A DNA stretch of 64,000 bases from Myoxocephalus aenaeus (lineage: Eukaryota > Chordata > Actinopteri > Perciformes > Cottidae). The stretch is taken from assembly GCA_038501785.1 (NCBI GenBank), contig JBAMJR010000137.1:4282001-4346000 (forward strand). The letters are read 5' to 3'. A program made the translations under genes and the position numbers. This document shows positions 56,640 to 64,000 of this stretch, piece by piece. The notes under the pieces were generated by a model, which searched no databases, was not told the DNA's origin, and saw only the letters and a list, made by a program, of their open reading frames with translations. Numbering within the stretch: the stretch's first letter is position 1; each line of letters opens with the position of its first letter.

Positions 56640-57164
56640 GTATGCTCATTCCGCCCGCCGTGGGTCTCTTGGTACCGGTCTGTGGGTCTCTTGGTACCGG
56701 TCTGTGGGTCTCTTGGTACCGGGCCACAGAAAGAATGAATGAAACATTTCAATTAAATAAAAAAAAATCAAGGCCGGAAAGATGTTTTATTGTGAAAAAT
56801 GACCGCATACATCCGTCTGTGGTAACCTCAGACGGAATCTCTTGACACATGTCAAGATGTTACGTTACTCTAAAAATGAAACGTAAATATGTTACAACTC
56901 TGCCGGTGATCTGGAAACCAAGGCAAAGTATCCTGAGATCGCCAAAAAAGCATGAAAACCTGCTTCCATTTCAACATCCTGTCTTTGTGCAGCGGGTTAT
57001 AAGTTAAGCAGTAGACTGGACTAAAGGTTTAGTTAGGAGTAGACTGGACATAACGAACACACGTTGGGTGTCGTTGTCTCCCGTCTTTCCGAGGTCGGAC
57101 CCGGTCTGTGAAAATATTGTCTTCACGTAACCGGTCCGTGACGCATAAAGGTTTGGGAGCGCTG
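56640..57164. mobile_element. probable second hAT-like segment inside the first
   Basis: The right edge read on the minus strand starts CAGCGCTCCCAAACC and continues with GCGTCACGGACCGGT. This resembles the terminus of another abundant fish hAT family (CAGCGGTCCCCAACC followed by GGACCGG). The left part carries TGGTACCGG repeats of the same flavour. I could not find a matching left terminus or target duplication, so the extent is approximate. It may instead be an original internal part of the outer element. Confidence 0.35.
56660..56725. repeat. 22-bp tandem repeat, three copies
   Basis: The unit GTGGGTCTCTTGGTACCGG plus a variable three-base end is repeated three times head to tail (56660, 56682, 56704). 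The third copy ends GCC instead of TCT. It lies within the hAT insertion. Confidence 0.85.
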
Positions 57165-58073
57165 GACTAGAGGATGTAGAGGGAAAATGCAAAACATTGT
57201 GATTCGCAAAACCTGCTTGGTGGAGTCTGTGTTCCACCACAGTCCCCGATGTTTTTTTTGTTTTTTTCTAAAGATAGATTTGATTTTGTAGCGAGTAACG
57301 AAGGTTTCATGGGAAATGTATCGGAGTAAAAGTATAATTTTTCTTTGCAAAATGTAGTGAAGTAAAAGTAAAAGTAAACAGAAATATAAATAGTAAAGTA
57401 GAGTACAGATATCCCCCAAAACTACTTAAGTACAGTAACGAAGTATTTCTACTTCGTTACTATACACCACTGGTACTGGATGACAGCACCTTTAACAGCT
57501 CTGATATATGGCCTCCAATGCTGAGGGGACAAGACCCATTTAGCCTCTGTCATTTTTCATGACAAACACTTATGGTAGTGATGGGCTATAAATCCATCTG
57601 TATGCCGTGGTGACCTGATGCACAGTGGCCTATGAGATAACACACTCCTCCTTCAGATGCTAGTTACTTTGTCAAATCAACTGTATGCTTGGTAAGTCTG
57701 GAAGGTGTGACAAACAATCCAGATTGATAAACACAATCACAGAAAGCAAGTTCACCACCTCTCCCGTGTCATGAAAGAGCTTCTGTTTTTAATCGTTAGC
57801 TGCAAGCTTATCAGTGAGTGAGGTGCTTCTGTTCAGCTGGAGGCTGAGAGGGACAGAAAGTGTGAAATGATAATGGAGAACACTGTTGGTTTAATTTTCC
57901 ACTGACATAAGTGCAAATTAAGTGATAGTATGTGTTTCTTTTTAACTGGGATATTAAAGCGCTGACTTTTTTTCCTGTCCCTTTACAAAAGTCATTACAG
58001 AGCTCTGGTCTTGAGAGAAGGATACCTTGAAATATTTGCTTGACCGACTTGTATTTGATTTAAAAGGTCTTAC

Positions 58074-58247
58074 CCAAAATCTTGCTTATGTTAGAGTTGT
58101 GCATGTCGGGGAAGGCCTGGAGGATCTTGCGGCGCTCATCCTTGGCCCACACCATGAATGCATTCATTGGCCTTTTAATGTGGGGCTCGTTGTTGTTCCT
58201 CCCTCTGGCTTCCCTGAAGACTCGTGCCTCAGTAGATCCAGCGCCTC
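58074..58247 (-). CDS. sox6: sox6 exon: first part of the HMG box
   Basis: The minus strand has a pyrimidine-rich acceptor ending CAACAG (AG at 58249-58248) and a strong donor GTAAGA beginning at 58073; the exon is 174 nt. After two bases completing a codon it encodes [20 protein letters not shown], then [20 protein letters not shown] and [17 protein letters not shown], with the final base starting a Gly codon. [16 protein letters not shown] is the Sox HMG-box signature (helix 1), and the TEARVxREARGR lead-in matches the segment just before the box in SOX6. The intron splitting the box after ISKIL fits the SoxD gene structure. An acceptor 3 bases further in (after CAGGAG) cannot be excluded and would change the protein by one residue. 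Earlier exons (coiled coil, leucine zipper) lie beyond the right edge. Confidence 0.96.
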
Positions 58248-58791
58248 CTGTTGGACAACAATAATGGGGTTAAGGTTCATCTGCAGAGCCATTTACTTCC
58301 CAGGAATAGCGACCCACGACATTGATTAAATGACGAGCCATGTTCAAACTATCCATCTACTGCCCTCATCATGAACATTGTTTTAGATGAGTGCCGGGCT
58401 GCAGATCCTCTTAGAGGGGGGTCTATTTTATATTGAGTGGAATACCTGACTCGACAGGCTTATATTTTATGTGCTATAATTTAAACTATATAATATAATA
58501 CAATGTCAGTTTAAGGAGAAGCTGCGCTCTTTAACTTATACTTAGGTCTATCCAAAACCAAAAGAAGAAGACCTTGGACTTCAATGGCAGTACAATATTG
58601 TGTCTGCAAGTGTTCACACTCTACTAAGGCACATACATTTCAATTTGACGTTCATAGTTTTCGTAAAAAGTGCAAGAATGCAAACATAAATGACAAATAC
58701 AGGAGTTGAGGCAGTCTATGAAAAATTTACATTTTAACACATGCACAAAATAAATTCAAGCACGCCATTCCTCCTGCTCTCCTTCCTGCTT

Positions 58792-58793
<2 letters not shown>

Positions 58794-58828
<35 letters not shown>
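58794..58828. repeat. (TC)n microsatellite
   Basis: About 17 dinucleotide units in a pyrimidine-rich stretch of the sox6 intron. Confidence 0.97.
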
Positions 58829-58830
<2 letters not shown>

Positions 58831-59601
58831 CCTTCTGTCTGTTTCTCACTCTTCAAATGTGCGATGAGAGACTGTGCCGATTCTGCAAAGTGCTGTTGCT
58901 CAATCAGGGCATTCACAATCAGCATAAGATAGTTTCTCTCAGTATTAAACTGTACATCAGGCTGATAATGATTTCTGTTTGCATGCGCATTTGCTTCCTT
59001 TTATATGTAAGATGTGAAAGAATTAAATAAAAGCAGTATGAATATTTAAACAAACAAAAACATGTTGATAAACAAGGCTTGAAAAATAAGACAAAAAAAG
59101 CCTTCCATATGCTACGATACATCTTTAATGATCTCAAATCTGGAAAAGAAAGCTTGGGATGACTCATGCATATTTCATCATCCACATGTGAAGCCTTCTC
59201 ATTAGACCATTCCACTAGCAGCCTTGGCACACGTTACCTGTGGTTTGATTTCTATTATTATTTCAGTTGATAAACAAAATCAAACTCTTAATGAGTAATG
59301 GAGGGCTGTGCAGAGACATTAATTCCAAATCCACAGAAACCCCGCTTTGCTCCAATCACTGAAGAGGCTGCAGCACCATTTCAGCCTCAGGAGATTGAGT
59401 GTTGTCACTTAGGAAAAGTGTATATTCTTTTCAAAAGTATTATGGGAGACAAGTAGTGAAAGGGCAATATGTGCAGAGACACAAACACACACAGATGCTG
59501 CACTGAAGGAGCCCACAACCACCGCCGGTATAAAGAGACGGAGGAGCGGTGGAAGTTTGGTTTCTGCTCACGGAGAATGTTTGATGTCCCTTCCCACTCC
59601 T

Positions 59602-59630
59602 GGTCTTTGTACTCTCTCAGTACAAAGACC
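59602..59630. repeat. perfect 12-bp inverted repeat, 5-nt loop
   Basis: GGTCTTTGTACT and its exact reverse complement AGTACAAAGACC are separated by CTCTC. It is too short for a microRNA precursor and no function is assigned. Confidence 0.8.
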
Positions 59631-59828
59631 CCCCAAATCAATTTCCACCAGAACATGTTTAACAATAAACACATTTATGATTGCCGTCATATGGGAGACC
59701 AGTGAAAATGTGTTCTCACATTGTGGCTCTGCACTAGTGGCTGCCCAAAGGATTCAGCCCTTTGCTATTGGAAGTTAACAGTCACAATGATAAAATTAAT
59801 GTGTTCATGTTCCTATCTTCTTTAAAAA

Positions 59829-59831
<3 letters not shown>

Positions 59832-59889
<58 letters not shown>
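59832..59889. repeat. (AT)n microsatellite
   Basis: About 29 uninterrupted AT units in the sox6 intron, immediately preceded by a short A run. Confidence 0.97.
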
Positions 59890-59890
<1 letters not shown>

Positions 59891-60399
59891 TTATCTTTTA
59901 GTGGGAAGAAAACCACCTTTTTACATTTTTATTTTATTCTTTTAAATTTTGATATCCCTAGAAAATAATGTACCTTTATTCATATATTCGAAAAGTCCTA
60001 CATCCTTATGTCATACATTTCATATCTTTTGTATTTTGACCAAATAGTGAATCATATATTTAGATTTGGGACTTTTTTTCTTCTTTTTTATTTCATATGT
60101 TAATCTGCAAATTAGCCTAATCTGAAAAGCCCTTTCCTTTGCTCAGTCTCTCACATACATGATGCACAAAAATACTAAATCAGAACATGTAAGAGGTATT
60201 TTCATTGACACTTTTTTTAACTCTGCGATAACCATCTCTTGTTCTGCCTCCTAGATGTCTATAGGCCCTAAAGCCATCATGAATTCAGAAATAATACACT
60301 ACCTTTGCTGCCACCGAACCCCACAGTACGTTAATTTCATTTAGCATGCACTCACTGTACAGGATGAATTGATTTCACTTTGTTTGGTTTTGACAACCA

Positions 60400-60720
60400 T
60401 GTTTATTGTGCAATGAAATGTGGTGTGGCGGAGGGTTGACAGTATCCATCAACGCGGGGCAATCTGCTGACTGCCGGGGCCAGATGAAGGTATTCATTAG
60501 CTCAGGAGCGCAGCGCTCACTCAGACACGACAGCCAGTGTCTGCGCCCCGGGATCGCTTGCTGTAATTTACGATGCCACCCGTGCCATTACTCTATCACT
60601 GACACTGATTCAGCAATTTATATACTGGTGTGCATGCATATGGGCAGAGGTGAGCTTCTTACGGGGAGGGGGACGAAACAACCGCCTGCCATCAGCTAGT
60701 GCCACATCCATAGTTAGCCA
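60400..60720. promoter_or_regulatory. candidate intronic regulatory block
   Basis: This stretch is richer in G+C and CpG than the surrounding intron, lacks repeats, and contains balanced unique-looking sequence, including a short GAGCGC/GCGCTC palindrome near 60506. Such islands in SoxD introns are often conserved enhancers, but I have only composition to go on. Confidence 0.2.
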
Positions 60721-63700
60721 GGAAACCAGCCACGTGACTTGGTTCATTGGAGGGAATCCGGATGAGGCATGGTTTTTGCTCACATGATGGCACATAGAAA
60801 AGTGCCTGTCTGATGCTACAGAAAGCAGTTGAAATGAATGACAGCAATGTTACATCATCTTCACCTGTACTGAGGCAGGTGGTGTGGTCCTGGAGTTTTT
60901 TTAAACAAAGTAATAGGGGTATCAAGTTGACTCAGACGTAAGGCTGCCTCTGGGAAACCAACATCCTAACACAGAGTTTAACCTTTGACCTGAAATTATA
61001 ATAAATTCCAAGCAGTACAGAATTTGGGAAATGCTTTCTATAATATAAGACCATGTAAGGCTTCATGGGTAGATCAATTTGTACCATACTCAGCCCCAAT
61101 AATATATATGACTTAATCAGAGGCATCCTGCACATTAGCAGCCAGTCTCAGCAAATCCCTAGAAGCTGCAACATGCAATTTACTGCAACATTGTTTCTGT
61201 CTTTTCATTGAAAATCATGACACTGGTCTGACATTTCGCAAATGAGCATTAACATTCTTTTTCTCCAGGAGGTGCAGGACATTTAGGAATCAGTTAGTTA
61301 GGTGTGTGATTGTGTAAATAAACACAGATGTTTAGCAGTGACAGGGGCAGGCCCCCTGGGTGGTAGCTGGGGAAGGGAGCGAAACAAGGGAGTGCTGCTT
61401 AATAGAATTTATTGTGATTCATGAGGCCTGCAGCTCAAGTGTGACAGAGCAATATGGGAATCCTCTTTTAATTTGTCTCTCCTGGAAACACTGCAGATGA
61501 GCAGCATGAATTACAGTGAGAAAGAATGATTGTGTGTGTAGAGGGGGGTGGGGGGATATAATAAATGGAGAAGCAAGAGCGGATACGGACGAAGCACAAA
61601 CAAGGGAGAGAAATAGAGAGAGAATGTAGTGAGTCCCAAAAGCCTATCACACCTGTGAGCTGCAGGCTCAGACTCGACCATGTACCGAGCCAGAGGGTAG
61701 CACTGCACCTACCGTCCCCTCTCCTCCCCCCTTTTCTCCTCCTTTACTCATCTTTGTTCTGCGGGCAGACACATAATGTCACCCAGGAATCCGCTCAGGA
61801 GGACGAGCCTCAGTGAGCAGGCAACAATCACGCAAACCTTCCAAGCCCTCCCTGTTGGGATCAAATCTAACACCTCTGACTGAAGGCATTTACTACTGAC
61901 AATAGAGCCTCTCCCTCAGAGCAGAATCAGGCGAGATTAATGTGTATGGACAGACAGGAGACAGCGCTCAGTGTCCCTGTCCTAGCCTGAGCTCATAGCA
62001 TGCTAATTAAACCATTACAAATTACAAGTGATATAAGCCCTATTATAACATGTCAATCCCTTTTTTCTTTCCAGTTAGGAGGATTTGAGTTATCTGGAGC
62101 ACTTGCGTGTGTGTTGCGTGAGTGTGCGTGAGTGTGTGTGTGTGAGTGTGCGTACATGGGAGCTTGGGAACAAACGCCCAACCTGTTTTAACATGCAGGC
62201 TACGGCTTTTACTTTTGTCTACTCTTTTTTTCCCCTCTCACATGCATTGAGCTTAAAAGTGGAATCTAATCTTTCACAACATCCTGGCTTTGTAAACGCA
62301 GAAGGGGATGCATGGATATACAAACACACAGAAACACAGAGAAATGTGTCCTATTGGGGGGTACATTTGAATTTGCCAACTTCAAAACAGAACTTTCTGA
62401 CTGATTGTGTTGACCTATTCACCTATTGTTGTTGCCACTTGTTAAATCATTATGTCTGAGCCTCCTCATCTAAGCTTTCTTCAAGGAAAAGCAATAAAAG
62501 TCAGAGCTTGATTCCCACGGCCTCACAGTGGCAGAAAAACAACAACATAACCTCTTCAAACAATCAACATGAATAAAACTCCAAAACAGCTTCAAGCTAC
62601 CGATTTAAAGGAACCCATCAGTGTAACAAAAATGCAACACTACTGTTCTTCTCATCCTATTCCATGAGGACATTGTTAGAGACACTGCTTGGCTAAAGCC
62701 CCATCGTTTTCCACTCTATGGTTGATATTATCACACTGGGCGTTAAGATTTATTCTGTTTCCTGCTTCCACACATCTCTCAACAACCTCTTTGTTCTCTG
62801 TGGACTCTCAGTGATGGGGGCGGTTTAGACAAACACAAAACCTCAGCTACACAGAAACTCCATACTGCCATATGCGAATGAACAAAGGTCCAGGCTGGGC
62901 TGAGGCCTTTGTGGTATTTGGTAATGTTTTTTTCAGAGCTTAAAAGACTTAATACATTTGCGGGGGTTCTTGCGTGTGGCTCACGGCTTTGTAAAATGAA
63001 GGAAATCCTATCTATTTCCATTCCTTTGCCACTTTTTTTCGAAGTCGTTAGGACTTTGGAAGCTGCATGCTTCGCAAATATTAGCTTAAGTAACCAAAAG
63101 CTTTCTGTGAACTGCTGTGATGACAGAAGTCCGCTGTACTCTGGGTCTACTCAATGTGGGCGCTCTGTTCTAGTGGGAAAGCTGCTACACACCCAGGGGC
63201 TTTCACACCCTATGTTAGGGCTGGGAGGTACATCCAGTAATTTTCCTTTTCATGAAAGTATACAGTGTATTCTGACCTACTGAGGAAAAAGTGTGAGATT
63301 TCAAATTAAATTCCCTCCTTCTGTACCAGAGTGGTACCAAAAATACATTTGTGACTTAAGTTATGAATTTATGAAGTATTCAGTTAGCATTGATTTGGTA
63401 ATTACAGGTCAAAAGACAGCCAGATGTTTAAGTTAAAACTGGGCTGATGTAGGTTTAAAAGTAACAGTGACAAAAATGACTTTTAATTTAAAATAGATGC
63501 TGAGTACATGTTGAAATATAGTTTTTTAAATGCCATTTAAACATATGTAATATGTAAGTTTGACATAAATAAAACCCTTTACCAAAATGTAGCCTGGTTA
63601 TAACCCTCACATCTGCATGACCTTTGACATGCACATCAGCAAATGAGAGCTTTTTAGGTTACTAAATAGAGCACAAATAAGGTGCAATTAGATGTAAACT

Positions 63701-64000
63701 GTATGCTTCTATATATCAAGGTATGCCAGGGAGCAATGCCTCGATTGGTCCATTGAGCAGAAAATCCTCACAATAAGGATTTTGAAAATGTAAACATGTT
63801 CTCAGAAGAGTAAACACTTTGTGGTTCACATCATAAAACCCTGTTTCACATCATTCAACCGGATGTGTTTTCCAGTTGGTGAAGCTGAAAGAGACAGACA
63901 GATATTTGTGAGGAAAGAAGAAATGCTAACTGTGTGTTTTGAGTTATGTGCGCTGCCCTGGCTCACAGCCATTTCCCCCTGGGAAGAGGACCTCTCCTCT

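Larger units (their letters stand above)
56175..57472. mobile_element. non-autonomous hAT transposon with intact 8-bp TSD
   Basis: The element begins CAGTGGTGTATAAAGTAC and ends with the inverted terminus CTATACACCACTG. It is flanked on both sides by the same 8-bp direct repeat GTACTGGA (56167-56174 and 57473-57480), the duplication size of the hAT superfamily. The ends are packed with AGTAAAAGT and ACTTAAGTA motifs typical of a common fish repeat of this kind. No transposase frame is present, so it depended on enzyme supplied elsewhere. A central block (about 56640-57164) looks like a second element. The perfect duplication suggests a fairly recent insertion into the sox6 intron. Confidence 0.88.
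58248..64000 (-). other. sox6: upstream sox6 intron (partial), no further exon seen
   Basis: The sequence upstream of the HMG-box exon extends to the window edge. I looked on the minus strand for the preceding SOX6 segment (a CWPTG-like motif and the DLTRPE region) and did not find it, so the exon is presumably beyond 64 kb. The intron holds a (TC)n tract at 58794, an (AT)n tract at 59832, a short perfect hairpin at 59602-59630, and a GC-richer candidate regulatory block at 60400-60720. Numerous open frames here are short and unsupported. Confidence 0.75.

Noticed and set aside
62085..63283. Two 124-codon plus-strand frames within the sox6 intron
   Set aside because: No domain, no conserved-looking composition, wrong strand for sox6. 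The first is partly driven by GTGTGTGAGT repeats.
58248..64000. Search for the sox6 exon preceding the HMG box
   Set aside because: No CWPTG-like or DLTRPE-like segment was found on the minus strand; the exon is probably past the right edge.

Overview
This is vertebrate, almost certainly teleost fish, chromosomal DNA. The signs are AT-rich sequence with long CA/GT and AT microsatellites, recognisable fish transposon families (a Tc1-like DNA element, hAT elements, truncated L2-like and other LINE copies), and split coding exons with GT/AG splice sites. There is no bacterial-style gene density, and nearly all open frames in the window are chance or microsatellite frames.

The only protein-coding gene I can support is the 3' end of sox6 (SoxD-family HMG-box transcription factor) on the minus strand. 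Its last three coding exons are at 58247-58074 (start of the HMG box), 55902-55686 (rest of the HMG box) and 54942-54636 (C-terminal tail and stop). Splice phases join perfectly across both introns. Below the stop codon lies the probable 3' UTR. It carries five seed matches for miR-499/miR-208 and two for miR-219, microRNAs known from other vertebrates to repress Sox6. The intron that splits the HMG box contains a 1.3-kb non-autonomous hAT element with an intact 8-bp target-site duplication. From 58.25 kb to the window end is the next upstream sox6 intron, with no further exon recognised.

Positions 1 to about 51.5 kb are gene-poor DNA downstream of sox6, as expected from the large gap 3' of SOX6 in other vertebrates. 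It holds: many microsatellites (including an (AT)n next to a 32-bp perfect palindrome, a 77-bp alternating purine-pyrimidine tract and a 30-nt G run); a 5'-truncated LINE with poly(A) tail (25.41-26.20 kb); a Tc1-like relic (31.45-32.40 kb) split by a 392-bp retroposon with a 14-bp target-site duplication and bracketed by mirror-image compound microsatellites; and a decayed minus-strand L2-like LINE (33.69-34.85 kb). Several balanced-composition, low-repeat blocks rich in transcription-factor-like motifs are candidate sox6 enhancers, but this cannot be shown without alignment. I found no RNA gene, CRISPR array or novel multi-gene system. The most useful discoveries are the microRNA-site cluster and the nested transposons.
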